This document shows positions 40,458 through 49,431 of a stretch of 64,000 bases of DNA, piece after piece. Position 1 is the stretch's first letter; every line of letters starts with the position of its first letter. The notes under the pieces were generated by a model. It was not told the DNA's origin. It ran no database searches and saw only the letters and a program-made list of their open reading frames with translations. A program made the translations under genes and the position numbers. The stretch is from an uncultured Clostridia bacterium. Lineage in GTDB: Bacteria > Bacillota > Clostridia > Oscillospirales > Acutalibacteraceae. The stretch lies in the NCBI GenBank assembly GCA_945863885.1, contig CAMAZY010000006.1, positions 1-64,000 of the forward strand, read 5' to 3'.

Positions 40458-41522
40458 GTGGACACCACAAAGAACAAAATGACGGTAAAAGTCGGCTTCA
40501 TCAACGATTACACACCTGTCATGCGGCTGAGTGTTGACGGACAAACAGTCAGTATCGGCTATCAGGAGCTAAAATGGGTCGAATTGAGCGATCCCGATAT
40601 CACCGTCAGAATAGACGGAGCAATTCCAACCGACGGAATGTTTTCAACTCCTGATGACCTGAACCGATTTAAAAATAAACTTGAAACAAAGTTTTCCGGA
40701 CATTCAACAGACAGGCTTATTGAATTGATTTTGCATACTGACTGTACATATCACCTAACCGGGCTTATCGACGGCACGGTCATCAACATAGAATATGAGG
40801 GTGTCTGTCTCGAAAACGGTTGGGTTACCGACTTTCCGCTTTATCTGTCCTATCCTCTTTTGACGTTGACCAATGGGACGGCAACGCTTCGGAAGGCAGA
40901 AGGAAAGAATCGTAAAGAGGTCGTAAAGCAGTACAAATTATTCGGTCTTTTTTCCGACCTCGGTATCCTGAACTTTTTGGAAATGTTGTTGTTTTACCCG
41001 ATAAGAGGATTATACTATCGGCATCTTGGCAAGCCGAAAATTTTAAAGAAAAACATTCTGTATTACGAAAAACACAAAAATGACCCGAAGAAGCGAAAAA
41101 AGAGAAGACATAATTTTCTTCTGATTCTTCCCGTTGTTCTTATTATCGCATTTTTCTGGGTCTTTTTGATTGAACCGATGATTTTTGTCAAACAGGATTA
41201 TCCGGCACTTGTTTCATCGGACTATTCTTCGGTTGTCTTTATGGACGACATCTACGAAAAAACCGATGCGCTTCCCGATGATGCTCTCGAAGAAACGATG
41301 TTCGGTATCGACAAGTGGTACGGTGCAAGACTTGACGGTCAATCCCGTTTGGATCAGATTTCAAGTGAGGACAAGGTCAAGGTTTATACCGATAAGGACG
41401 GAAACAAATACTTATGGCTGGTACGAAACTATTTCGATACAATACACGACGAAGACGGCGACTATAAAGATTACGAAGACTTTGAAAATCCTGAGGTTTT
41501 TGTTTGTCGCAATCCCGGATAA
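40458..41522 (+). CDS. Uncharacterised single-pass membrane protein
   Basis: 354 residues from a GTG start with GAGGTGAT just upstream. No family was recognised. An N-terminal beta-rich cytoplasmic region (about 1-150, VGFINDYTPVMRLSVDGQ) leads to a basic stretch (NDPKKRKKRRH), one membrane helix (about 220-240) and an acidic, Asp/Tyr-rich extracytoplasmic C-terminus (DEDGDYKDYEDFE). The positive-inside rule fits the N-terminus in the cytoplasm. Monocistronic. Confidence 0.6.
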   Translation: MDTTKNKMTVKVGFINDYTPVMRLSVDGQTVSIGYQELKWVELSDPDITVRIDGAIPTDGMFSTPDDLNRFKNKLETKFSGHSTDRLIELILHTDCTYHLTGLIDGTVINIEYEGVCLENGWVTDFPLYLSYPLLTLTNGTATLRKAEGKNRKEVVKQYKLFGLFSDLGILNFLEMLLFYPIRGLYYRHLGKPKILKKNILYYEKHKNDPKKRKKRRHNFLLILPVVLIIAFFWVFLIEPMIFVKQDYPALVSSDYSSVVFMDDIYEKTDALPDDALEETMFGIDKWYGARLDGQSRLDQISSEDKVKVYTDKDGNKYLWLVRNYFDTIHDEDGDYKDYEDFENPEVFVCRNPG

Positions 41523-41534
41523 TGTAAAATTTTC

Positions 41535-41568
41535 AAGCGTTCGATTGTTCGGACGCTTTCTTTTTTGA
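41535..41568 (+). terminator. Terminator of the uncharacterised membrane protein gene
   Basis: AAGCGTTC / GGACGCTT stem followed by TCTTTTTT. Confidence 0.75.
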
Positions 41569-41570
41569 TA

Positions 41571-41612
41571 AAAAGCAATCAGTCCTCTCTTTCGGGAGGA
41601 CTGACTGCTTTT
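41571..41612 (-). terminator. Terminator of the allose operon
   Basis: Stem AAAGCAATCAGTCCTC / GAGGACTGACTGCTTT followed on the minus strand by TTTT, 20 bases beyond the rpiB stop. Confidence 0.75.
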
Positions 41613-41632
41613 GGAGGAAAAAATCAATATAC

Positions 41633-42076
41633 TTATCTCTTGCTTTCAATATCGCTTATCATCTGTACTCTTCTTGCGTGCCGTCCGCCCTCATATTCGC
41701 CGGAAAGCCACGCGTCAACAATCATGAGCGCCAAGTCTCCGCCGACAACACGGGAGCCGAAAGCGAGCATATTCGTGTCGTTGTGCTGACGGGAAAGAAG
41801 CGCCGAATACGGCTCACTGCAAACCACACAGCGGATACCTTTGACCTTGTTGGCGGAAATCGAAATGCCGATACCCGTTCCGCAAATCACGATACCACGG
41901 TCACATTCACCGCTTGCCACAGCATTGGCCGCCTTTTCACCGTAAATCGGATAATCCGTGCGCTCGGTGCTGTTTGTTCCGAAGTCCACGACTTCATGTC
42001 CTTTTTCGGTCAGATGATCGATTACTCTTTTTTTCAGCTCATAGCCGACATGGTCACAGCCTATTGCAATTTTCAT
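41633..42076 (-). CDS. rpiB: Ribose-5-phosphate isomerase B / allose-6-phosphate isomerase
   Basis: 147 residues. IAIGCDHVGYELKKRV, the catalytic Cys in GIVICGTGIGISISANK, and RQHNDTNMLAFGSRVVG match RpiB. E. coli RpiB also isomerises allose-6-phosphate to allulose-6-phosphate, which fits this operon. Last gene of the unit; GGAGG precedes the ATG. Confidence 0.92.
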   Translation of the reverse strand: MKIAIGCDHVGYELKKRVIDHLTEKGHEVVDFGTNSTERTDYPIYGEKAANAVASGECDRGIVICGTGIGISISANKVKGIRCVVCSEPYSALLSRQHNDTNMLAFGSRVVGGDLALMIVDAWLSGEYEGGRHARRVQMISDIESKR

Positions 42077-42161
42077 AAAGAAACCTCCTTGGTTTTCAGT
42101 TCTCAGATCTTAAATTTCCTGAAATTCAACATCTGAAAATTGAACATCGACCCTTGCGGGC

Positions 42162-42188
42162 GGTACCGGGGAGGGAAACCCCGGTACC
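42162..42188 (-). other. Intercistronic hairpin between binding-protein gene and rpiB
   Basis: Perfect 10-bp stem GGTACCGGGG / CCCCGGTACC with a 7-base loop and no U run. Most likely an mRNA-stabilising or processing hairpin, which often protects binding-protein messages. Confidence 0.6.
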
Positions 42189-42226
42189 TTGTATAAGAAA
42201 TGGAGAGGAGAATGAAGATGGCTAAA

Positions 42227-43249
42227 TTACTGTTTCTCGACGATATAGGAATCGACGGGGATTGTTTCCGGTGTTGCGTTTACGTCGATTTCGGCGCCGT
42301 CATTAACTGCCTTAATCATCTGACGAAGAGAAACTGCACCGATTTCAGCCGAGTCCTGAGCAACGGTTGCCGAAAGCTCGCCGGCTTCAACACTCTTAAG
42401 TGCTTCTGCGGCACCGTCTGTACCGACTACCATGATTTCGCCGAGCTTGCCTGCATTCTTAACCGCCTGAAGAGCACCGAGAGCCATGGTGTCGTTGCAG
42501 CAGTAGAAAGCTTTCAGGTTCGGATACTGCTGAATCATGCTTGCGGCGGTGTCGAGAGCCTTCTGTCTGTCCCAGTCAGCCGGCTGTGAACCGACAAGCT
42601 TGATGTTGTCTTTTGCTTCGAAAGCGGCGGTTGCGCCCTGTTTACGTGCTTCACCCGAAGCGTTGCCGGCCTTACCTTCGATGATGGCGACTTCGCCGCC
42701 GTCGGTGAGCTTGTCAATGATGAAGTTTGCGCCCTTTTCGCCGACCTTAACGTTGTCGGTTGTTGCAAAAGCGATGACACTGCCGCCGGCGGTCTTAAGC
42801 GAATCCATGTCAATCTTTTCGTCGATGTTCATCACATAGATGCCCTTTTTATTTGCCTGAACGATACCGTTAATCAGGTTTGTCGGGGAAAGAGGAGCAA
42901 CGCCGATTGCCTTGTAGTTCTTGGCAAGGCAGTTTTCAAGAATGCGCAGCTGACCCTCGGTGTCGTCTTCACTTTGTGCGGCGAAGATATCAACCTTGAT
43001 GCCCTGCTTAGCGGCTTCTTCTTCAATGCCTTTTTTCATGGTTGCCCAGAAATCATTCGAAAGTGTCTTGAGGATTACTGCGTATTCGGCTTCGCCCGAG
43101 GCTGTGTTCGTTGTGTCCCCTGCCGCCGAAGTATCACCGGCAACGGTGGTTGCGTTGTTGTCACCCTTAGAGCAGGCAGCAAGTACAAAGGTAAAAGCTA
43201 CTGCGAGTGCAAGAAGAACGCTGATGAGTTTCTTTGAATTCTTTTTCAT
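42227..43249 (-). CDS. alsB: Sugar ABC transporter substrate-binding lipoprotein (allose/ribose type)
   Basis: 340 residues. Lipoprotein signal with lipobox LAACSKG (about residue 26), a Thr/Asp/Ala linker, then a ribose-cluster periplasmic-binding fold: YAVILKTLSNDFWATMKKGI, VAPLSPTNLINGIVQAN, PADWDRQKALDTAASMIQ and CCNDTMALGALQAVK. The allose assignment rests on the operon (allulose-6-phosphate epimerase, ROK kinase, RpiB). It lies downstream of the permease, epimerase and kinase genes. Confidence 0.85.
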   Translation of the reverse strand: MKKNSKKLISVLLALAVAFTFVLAACSKGDNNATTVAGDTSAAGDTTNTASGEAEYAVILKTLSNDFWATMKKGIEEEAAKQGIKVDIFAAQSEDDTEGQLRILENCLAKNYKAIGVAPLSPTNLINGIVQANKKGIYVMNIDEKIDMDSLKTAGGSVIAFATTDNVKVGEKGANFIIDKLTDGGEVAIIEGKAGNASGEARKQGATAAFEAKDNIKLVGSQPADWDRQKALDTAASMIQQYPNLKAFYCCNDTMALGALQAVKNAGKLGEIMVVGTDGAAEALKSVEAGELSATVAQDSAEIGAVSLRQMIKAVNDGAEIDVNATPETIPVDSYIVEKQ

Positions 43250-43323
43250 GATTTGATCTCTTCTTTCTTTTAAATTTTATTTAACTGATAACCAATCAGC
43301 CATTTCAGAGTTTATCCGGCAAT

Positions 43324-44235
43324 TTACCTGCCTGCCGTAAGCAGTTGATATCTTGCAAATTCGGCGCTTCCGTATACGCCGCTTTGCTGTGTATGTTCCG
43401 AAAAGCGGATATCTAAGTTTGCTTCCGGGTACGGCTTTCTTGTTTTTTCGTGTATTGACCTGACGAGAACTTCTTTCGGAAAGCCCTCCATATAAAGCAC
43501 GCCGCCTGCAAGCACAATATAATCGGGATCAAGAATATTGATTTCCGTCGCAATCGGTACCGCAAGATCGCTTACATACTTTACAAGTATTGGGTCACCG
43601 GGGTACTCTTTAAACACATTTCTGATAAGTGTATCGGGAAAATGCTTTTCACAAAGATATTCGAGATATTTTCCCGAGCACCTGACCTCGCTGCAGCCGA
43701 TGTTGCCGCAGGTACAGCGTTCGGTAATATCGAGTAACGGAATGTGCCCAAGCTCACCCGCCGCACCGTTTTTTCCGGCGTAAAAGCTTCCGTTGATATA
43801 CACGGCATTTCCGAAGCCTGTCCCAACATAAAAGCCGAGTATGGTTTTCGTCTCGTCAAGCTGTAAGCGGCTGATATCGTTTTGCAAAAGGAAGTTTACG
43901 TCGCGGTCAAGAAACACCGGCATTCTGATTTTTTCTTCGAGCCTGTCAACCAAATCAAGATTGTCAAATCCCTTGAGATTCGGCGTCGAAACAATTTTCT
44001 TTTTATCCTTGCTGACCATCGACGGAATTCCCACACCCACTGCCTTTACTTTGTTTCTGATTCCGTAACGGTCCATATATTTTTCGATTTCTTCCGCCAT
44101 TGTCTCAATGACATCTCCGGAATCAAAAATCCGGCTTGAGTTTTTTTCAAAGCCCGAAATTTCACCGTTTTCATCAACGGCTCCGATTCGGAAATTCGTA
44201 CCGCCGATATCGATGCCGATTGTTAAAAAGTCCAT
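43324..44235 (-). CDS. alsK: ROK family sugar kinase (probable D-allose kinase)
   Basis: 303 residues from the ATG at 44235; the track GTG start is part of the GGAGGTGA site. ATP-binding TIGIDIGGTNFRIGAVD, AGELGHIPL and the zinc motif CTCGNIGCSEVRCSG define ROK. In this operon it would phosphorylate the imported sugar, giving allose-6-phosphate. Sugar identity is inferred from context. Confidence 0.85.
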   Translation of the reverse strand: MDFLTIGIDIGGTNFRIGAVDENGEISGFEKNSSRIFDSGDVIETMAEEIEKYMDRYGIRNKVKAVGVGIPSMVSKDKKKIVSTPNLKGFDNLDLVDRLEEKIRMPVFLDRDVNFLLQNDISRLQLDETKTILGFYVGTGFGNAVYINGSFYAGKNGAAGELGHIPLLDITERCTCGNIGCSEVRCSGKYLEYLCEKHFPDTLIRNVFKEYPGDPILVKYVSDLAVPIATEINILDPDYIVLAGGVLYMEGFPKEVLVRSIHEKTRKPYPEANLDIRFSEHTQQSGVYGSAEFARYQLLTAGR

Positions 44236-44269
44236 TGGATTCACCTCCGTTCACAAAGCTTTGGCTTAC

Positions 44270-44953
44270 TTATTCTTCACATCCCGTAAGCTGTCTGAAT
44301 TCGTTTTTCATGATATCCCACGCTTTTGTCAGGTCTTTATCTTTCGAAAAAAGTCCCGACGAGCCGACAATAAAGACCTCGGTTCCGGCGTCGTAAAGCC
44401 GCTTGAACGTCTTTTGGTTGCACGAGCCGTCAACCTCAATCAGGTACTTATACCCGTTTTCCTCTTTCAGCTTTTTCGCTTCCCTGATTTTTTCAAGCAT
44501 TTCTTCGATAAACGGCTGTCCGGCAAAGCCCGGGTCAACGCTCATAATCGTCAGCTTATCAATCCGGTGAATGTAATGCTGAATGTAGGATAGCGGTGTC
44601 GCCGGATTTAATACCACGCCGGTTTTACAGCCGAGGGCCTCAATTTTATTGAGGATCCGGAATGCGTCCCGGTTAATGGTTTCGGCATGCGGACAAATAT
44701 ACGTTGCACCCGCTTTGGCAAGCATCTCGATAAAGTCGTCCGGGTCGGTCACCATCAGGTGACAGTCAATCGGCTTTTTTGCAATCGTAGAAAAGACCTT
44801 GACAAAATCCGGCGACAGCGTAATATTCTTGACAAAGTGACCGTCCATGATATCGACATGATAAAGGTCACAGCGGGAGTTTAAAATTTCGGTCTGGTTT
44901 TTGATGTCAAGCAAATCCATGCACATCAAAGACGGATTAAACATCGGTTTCAT
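44270..44953 (-). CDS. alsE: D-allulose-6-phosphate 3-epimerase
   Basis: 227 residues from the ATG at 44953 (MKPMFNPSLMCMD). It belongs to the ribulose-phosphate 3-epimerase fold, but FNPSLMCMDLLDIKNQ, HVDIMDGHFVKNITLSP, DPGFAGQPFIEEML and IEVDGSCNQKTF follow E. coli AlsE closely as I recall it. It converts allulose-6-phosphate to fructose-6-phosphate. This is the key evidence that the operon is for D-allose. Confidence 0.87.
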   Translation of the reverse strand: MKPMFNPSLMCMDLLDIKNQTEILNSRCDLYHVDIMDGHFVKNITLSPDFVKVFSTIAKKPIDCHLMVTDPDDFIEMLAKAGATYICPHAETINRDAFRILNKIEALGCKTGVVLNPATPLSYIQHYIHRIDKLTIMSVDPGFAGQPFIEEMLEKIREAKKLKEENGYKYLIEVDGSCNQKTFKRLYDAGTEVFIVGSSGLFSKDKDLTKAWDIMKNEFRQLTGCEE

Positions 44954-45011
44954 ATTTTTCAACCTGCGGCGCAATCAAATGCCGTGCGCCTACCCTTTCT
45001 TAAGTGATTGC

Positions 45012-46022
45012 TTATCTCTTTCTGGCTACAAAACGGTCAAGTGCAACAGAGCCGATGATCAGCGCGCCCATAACAACCTGCTGAAGCGTACTCGGAAGAG
45101 CAAGAAGATTCATACCGAAGTTGATAACACCGATAATGAAGCCGCCCATGACAACGCCAAAGATTTTGCCCTTGCCGCCGAAGAAGCTTGTTCCGCCGAT
45201 AATCGAAGCGGCGATGGCGTAGGTTTCAAAGCCTGTTGCGGCGGCCGGTTCAGCGGAACCGACACGGCCGAGAAGAACGATACCGGCAATACCCGAGCAG
45301 ATGCCGGAAATGATGAACACGATAAGCGTATGAAGATTGACGTTGATACCCGAGTACCAGGCGGAGTCTTTATTGCCGCCAAGCGCGTAGATATTTCTTC
45401 CGACCTTTGTTTTTCGTGTCAGGAACGAAAGAATGACCGCCACAACAATCGCAATAATGGCAACAATCGGGAAAATACCGAACACATTTTTGGAAATGAA
45501 GTTGGTGAACGAAGCCGGGAAGCCGTAAACCGCACTTGAATTCGAAACAATCAGGGTAACGCCTCTCATAATCGCCTGCGTGCCGAGAGTGATGATGAAC
45601 GGGTGAAGTCCCGTTACGTTCACAAGCATACCGTTGAGGAAGCCGAGGAAAGCACCGAGCAGAATTCCGAGAAGTACTGCAAGAAGCGGCGGAACACCGG
45701 CAACCATCAGCTTAGCCGTGACCATACCGACAAGCGCTACAACCGAGCCGACAGAAAGATCGATACCGGCAATCAGGATAGCGAAGAATTCGCCCATCGC
45801 AATGAGGATATTGACCGAGCTTTGGGCAAGGATCTGCGTCAGCGTTGCCGTCGAGAAGAAGTTTTCGGGCTTTGCTACCGCAAGAATTCCGAGAAGCAGC
45901 ACGAGGATTCCGAAGGTTCCGTACCTTTGCCAGATAACGTTAAAGGTAAGTTTTTCTTTTTGTTTTTTTAATGTCAAGCCGCCGTCGGCGGGGTTTGCTT
46001 GATTTGCTTTGCTTTTTGCCAT
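45012..46022 (-). CDS. alsC: Sugar ABC transporter permease (RbsC/AlsC type)
   Basis: 336 residues, about ten membrane helices, BPD_transp_2 family. ILIAMGEFFAILIAGIDLSV and ALGGNKDSAWYSGINV (EAA-like loop) are diagnostic. It forms the membrane channel of the importer. Its start lies 3 bases from the ATPase stop. Confidence 0.9.
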   Translation of the reverse strand: MAKSKANQANPADGGLTLKKQKEKLTFNVIWQRYGTFGILVLLLGILAVAKPENFFSTATLTQILAQSSVNILIAMGEFFAILIAGIDLSVGSVVALVGMVTAKLMVAGVPPLLAVLLGILLGAFLGFLNGMLVNVTGLHPFIITLGTQAIMRGVTLIVSNSSAVYGFPASFTNFISKNVFGIFPIVAIIAIVVAVILSFLTRKTKVGRNIYALGGNKDSAWYSGINVNLHTLIVFIISGICSGIAGIVLLGRVGSAEPAAATGFETYAIAASIIGGTSFFGGKGKIFGVVMGGFIIGVINFGMNLLALPSTLQQVVMGALIIGSVALDRFVARKR

Positions 46023-46025
46023 GGT

Positions 46026-47567
46026 TTAAGCGCCTTCCTTTCTGACAATGTCCGCCGTAGAGGCTTTGATGATTTTTTCTTCCGTTGCGTCCTTATGAGA
46101 GAACGTTTCAACGATTTCACCCTCACGGAAAACGGCTATCGTGTCGCATACCGCAAGCAGCTCGGGAAGCTCGGAGGAAACCACAAGAACTCCCTTTCCC
46201 TCGTCGGAAAGCCGTCTCATAAGAGCATAGATTTCACTTTTCGAACCGATGTCGATACCCTTTGTCGGTTCGTCGAATATAATAATTTGTGAATCAGCCG
46301 CAACCCATTTTCCGAGAATTACCTTTTGCTGATTACCGCCGGAAAGCTCGGTAATATTCTGTTCAACGGAATAGCATTTGATGTTCATATCCTGCTTTTC
46401 CTTTTCAGCGCATTCCTTTTCGAACTTTTTACTGACTAAACCTACCGTTCCGCCGCCCTTTGAAGTTTTGATGAACGGAAGAATGGAGATGTTCTTCTTG
46501 ATATCGAAGTTATGGAAGAAGCCGGTTTCCCGACGGTTTTCGGTCACCATCGCAAGGCCGTTCTTGATTGCCTGATAGGGACTTTTGATTCTGACCTCTT
46601 TTCCGTCAATGAAAATCTTTCCGTTTGACCTCGGTTCTGCGCCGAAAATTGCATTCATCATTTCGCTTCTGCCCGAACCGACAAGACCTGAGAAGCCTAA
46701 GATTTCACCCTTATGAAGCTTAAAAGAGACGTCGTTCACCTTACCGTCACGGCGGGAAAGATTTTGCACCTCAAAGATGACCGGCTCGTTTTCGAAGCTT
46801 TCGGGTGCGTTTTCGTGCTGATAATTCTTTTTCACCTGACGACCGACCATCATCGTAACAAGGTCGTCCTGCGTAACCTCACTGACAAGCTTTGTTCCGA
46901 CGTAAGCACCGTCCTTGAGCACCGATACCCTGTCGCCGATTTCGATAATCTCACCGAGCTTATGGGAGATGAAAACGATTCCCTTGCCCTCTTTTTTGAG
47001 ATTGCGGATAACGGCGAAAAGATGATTGACCTCTTCGTTTGTCAGCGAAGCCGTCGGCTCGTCCATGACGATCACCTTACTGTCAGACGCTAAAGCCTTT
47101 GCAATTTCAACCTGCTGCTTTTCGGAAATGCTGATTTCCTCCACAAGCGTTTTCGGGTCACGTTTTAGTCCGACCTTTGCCATGAGTTCTTTCGCCCGTT
47201 TGTTCATTTCGGCGTAATCCACAACCTTGACGGGACCTATCTTTTTCATCGGAAGCTTTCCGACAAAAAGATTTTCCTGAATCGAAAGTTCGTTGATGAC
47301 GCTCAGTTCCTGATAGATGACGCTGATTCCGTTTTCCGCCGAATCCTTGGGCGTAAGCTTCGAAAACTCCTTATCGCCTATCACGATTGTTCCCTCGGTC
47401 GGCTGGTAAACACCGCTTAAAATTTTCATAAGCGTCGATTTACCGGCTCCGTTTTCACCGAGAAGCACATGAACCTCACCGGCTTTTATGTCAAACGAGA
47501 TATCCTTAAGCGCCGTAACGCCGGGAAACTTTTTGACAACGCCTTTCATTTCAACCAAAGTGTCCAT
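46026..47567 (-). CDS. alsA: Sugar ABC transporter ATP-binding protein (RbsA/AlsA type)
   Basis: 513 residues with two ABC cassettes. First: Walker A LLGENGAGKSTLM, signature SISEKQQ, Walker B VIVMDEPTASL. Second: degenerate P-loop SGLVGSGRSEMM, signature LSGGNQQK and FDEPTKGIDIG. This tandem form is typical of monosaccharide importers. The LacI-type operator lies just upstream. Confidence 0.93.
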   Translation of the reverse strand: MDTLVEMKGVVKKFPGVTALKDISFDIKAGEVHVLLGENGAGKSTLMKILSGVYQPTEGTIVIGDKEFSKLTPKDSAENGISVIYQELSVINELSIQENLFVGKLPMKKIGPVKVVDYAEMNKRAKELMAKVGLKRDPKTLVEEISISEKQQVEIAKALASDSKVIVMDEPTASLTNEEVNHLFAVIRNLKKEGKGIVFISHKLGEIIEIGDRVSVLKDGAYVGTKLVSEVTQDDLVTMMVGRQVKKNYQHENAPESFENEPVIFEVQNLSRRDGKVNDVSFKLHKGEILGFSGLVGSGRSEMMNAIFGAEPRSNGKIFIDGKEVRIKSPYQAIKNGLAMVTENRRETGFFHNFDIKKNISILPFIKTSKGGGTVGLVSKKFEKECAEKEKQDMNIKCYSVEQNITELSGGNQQKVILGKWVAADSQIIIFDEPTKGIDIGSKSEIYALMRRLSDEGKGVLVVSSELPELLAVCDTIAVFREGEIVETFSHKDATEEKIIKASTADIVRKEGA

Positions 47568-47651
47568 GCTGTCCTCCTTTTTCCGTTCATCTGTTTTTCG
47601 TTATTATTGACATATATTCTTAACAAATTTCAAATATATCGTATTTAAAGT

Positions 47652-47669
47652 TGGGTAAAGGTTTACCCA
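47652..47669. promoter_or_regulatory. LacI-type operator of the allose operon
   Basis: Perfect 18-bp palindrome TGGGTAAAGGTTTACCCA, 83 bases upstream of the alsA ATG and downstream of the lacI-family stop. Position and symmetry suggest control of the transporter operon by the adjacent regulator. Confidence 0.65.
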
Positions 47670-47716
47670 TTTGCCCAAAATTTACAGGTAACCGTGAATT
47701 CACAAGCTACCGTAAA

Positions 47717-48715
47717 TTATGTAGTTGTCCGCACGACAAGACTTACCGGTATCACCGCCACCTCATCAGTGAAGGCTTTGCTTTTTTCTTTCATCATTCT
47801 CAACAGAATTTCAACCGACTTCTTTCCGAAAAGGTCGGTGTCCTGTCTGATTGTGGTGAGCGGCGGATTACAAATCTGTGTAATGGCGATATCATCGAAA
47901 CCGACGATTTTTATATCGTCCGGGATTCTTTTCCCGAGTTCGAGCGCCGCATGAAGCGCACCGAGCGCCATGTTATCATTATTACAAAAGATTCCGTCGA
48001 TTGTCCGGTCATCCTGAAGCTTTTGCAAAACCGCCTGTTTCGCCGATGCATAGGAAACCTCCGCTTCAACGATAAGGGTTTGGTCAACCGCAAGTGAATA
48101 TTGCTCATGTGCCCCGACATACCCGAGACAGCGGTGACGGACCGTCGAATATGAATTCTTGTCCCGCAGCATCAAAATCCTGCGACACCCTTTTTTAATC
48201 AGATGCTCTGTTGCAAGAAAACCGCCCGTTTCGTTATCGGAAATGACAAGCGAGCCGGCGTTTTTCGGACGACGGTCGATGTACACAACGGGTATCGAAA
48301 CCATATCGTGAATCTTTTTGACATCGGCACAGGTACTGATATGAATGATTCCGTCAACGCCTTTCGCCGCAAGAGTGGAAATATGGGCATTTTCAAGGCT
48401 TTCACTTTCGTCGGAGTCGCACACAATCACCGTATAACCTTTCGGCATGATGTACTTTTCAATCGAACGGACAATCTTGGCGAAGAATTCGTTTGTGATA
48501 TCCGGAACGATCACGCCGATCGTCTGACTTTTATTCGTGCGAAGGCTCTTCGCATTCAGGTTGAGCTGATAACCGCTTTTTTCGATTACGTCAAGAACAC
48601 GTCTTTCGGTTTCTTTTGAGTAACGGCCGTTTTTGTTGATAATCCTCGAAACGGTCGCAATCGAAACGCCGGACAGTTTTGCAATATCGACCATGGAAAG
48701 CTTTTTTTCTTCCAT
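47717..48715 (-). CDS. LacI family transcriptional regulator of the allose operon
   Basis: 332 residues. N-terminal helix-turn-helix and hinge MVDIAKLSGVSIATVSRIIN, then a sugar-binding core (IGVIVPDITNEFFAKIV, DGIIHISTC, IDGIFCNNDNMALGAL). It lies directly upstream of the transport operon on the same strand, separated by 150 bases with the palindromic operator. Likely a repressor released by the imported sugar. Confidence 0.92.
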   Translation of the reverse strand: MEEKKLSMVDIAKLSGVSIATVSRIINKNGRYSKETERRVLDVIEKSGYQLNLNAKSLRTNKSQTIGVIVPDITNEFFAKIVRSIEKYIMPKGYTVIVCDSDESESLENAHISTLAAKGVDGIIHISTCADVKKIHDMVSIPVVYIDRRPKNAGSLVISDNETGGFLATEHLIKKGCRRILMLRDKNSYSTVRHRCLGYVGAHEQYSLAVDQTLIVEAEVSYASAKQAVLQKLQDDRTIDGIFCNNDNMALGALHAALELGKRIPDDIKIVGFDDIAITQICNPPLTTIRQDTDLFGKKSVEILLRMMKEKSKAFTDEVAVIPVSLVVRTTT

Positions 48716-48742
48716 TTTCCTGTCCTCCCCCTCGCGCCTTGC

Positions 48743-48779
48743 GTAATCGTTTACTCACAATGCAAGAATACAGCGTAAA
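48743..48779 (-). promoter_or_regulatory. Region of the lacI-family gene promoter with dyad
   Basis: On the minus strand GTAAACGATTAC (48743-48754), a near-palindrome with the central CG typical of LacI-family sites, follows a -10 TATTCT. TTGACT lies 17 bp further upstream (about 48790). Autoregulation is possible. Confidence 0.35.
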
Positions 48780-48885
48780 GTACAAAAAGTCAAGCGATTT
48801 TGAATAACTTTTTGATATTTGTAACAACCTCCAAATTTTCATCTGTTTCTTTGTCAGTATCGAACAAAAAAACAGACCGTTCTCT

Positions 48886-49275
48886 TCAGAAATGGAAAAT
48901 ATTCCTGACAACAAACCAGACAATCAAAGCGGCAAGGACAGCAATATCAAGCGTTCGAAAAGGGGAAATATAATGAAACTTTCCCTTTTTTATATACGAT
49001 ACCGCACTGACAGCATACACCCACGCCATATAAAATAGCTCAACGGGAAAAAGATAATTGAAGCGAAAAGCCTCATGAAAACGAAAATGCAAAAGCGCAT
49101 CGACGGCATGAGTATTTCCGCAGCCGGGGCATTTGAGCGTTGTTATTTTATTGAAGATACACACAAAGCCGATACCAAAACGGACAAACAGAAAATATAA
49201 GCCAAACGCAGCAAGTAAAACCGCCGCGGTCAAAAGAACAAGTCTTATGAATCGGCTTTGTTTTTCCGGATTCAT
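48886..49275 (-). CDS. DUF2752 membrane protein
   Basis: 129 residues with three to four membrane helices. The loop TTLKCPGCGNTHAVDALLHF is the DUF2752 signature (CPGCG). Function unknown. Monocistronic, with no clear partner. Confidence 0.85.
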   Translation of the reverse strand: MNPEKQSRFIRLVLLTAAVLLAAFGLYFLFVRFGIGFVCIFNKITTLKCPGCGNTHAVDALLHFRFHEAFRFNYLFPVELFYMAWVYAVSAVSYIKKGKFHYISPFRTLDIAVLAALIVWFVVRNIFHF

Positions 49276-49431
49276 TTTAACGCCCCTTTCATCCTGATAA
49301 TTTATGGTATCATATCATACTTTATTGAAAAACACAAATCATCTGTTTGTATTCCTTAGTATTTTTAATATAATATTGACAATGAACAAACAAGCTGATA
49401 GAATATTAGAAAAACGAAAGGAATTTTGTCT

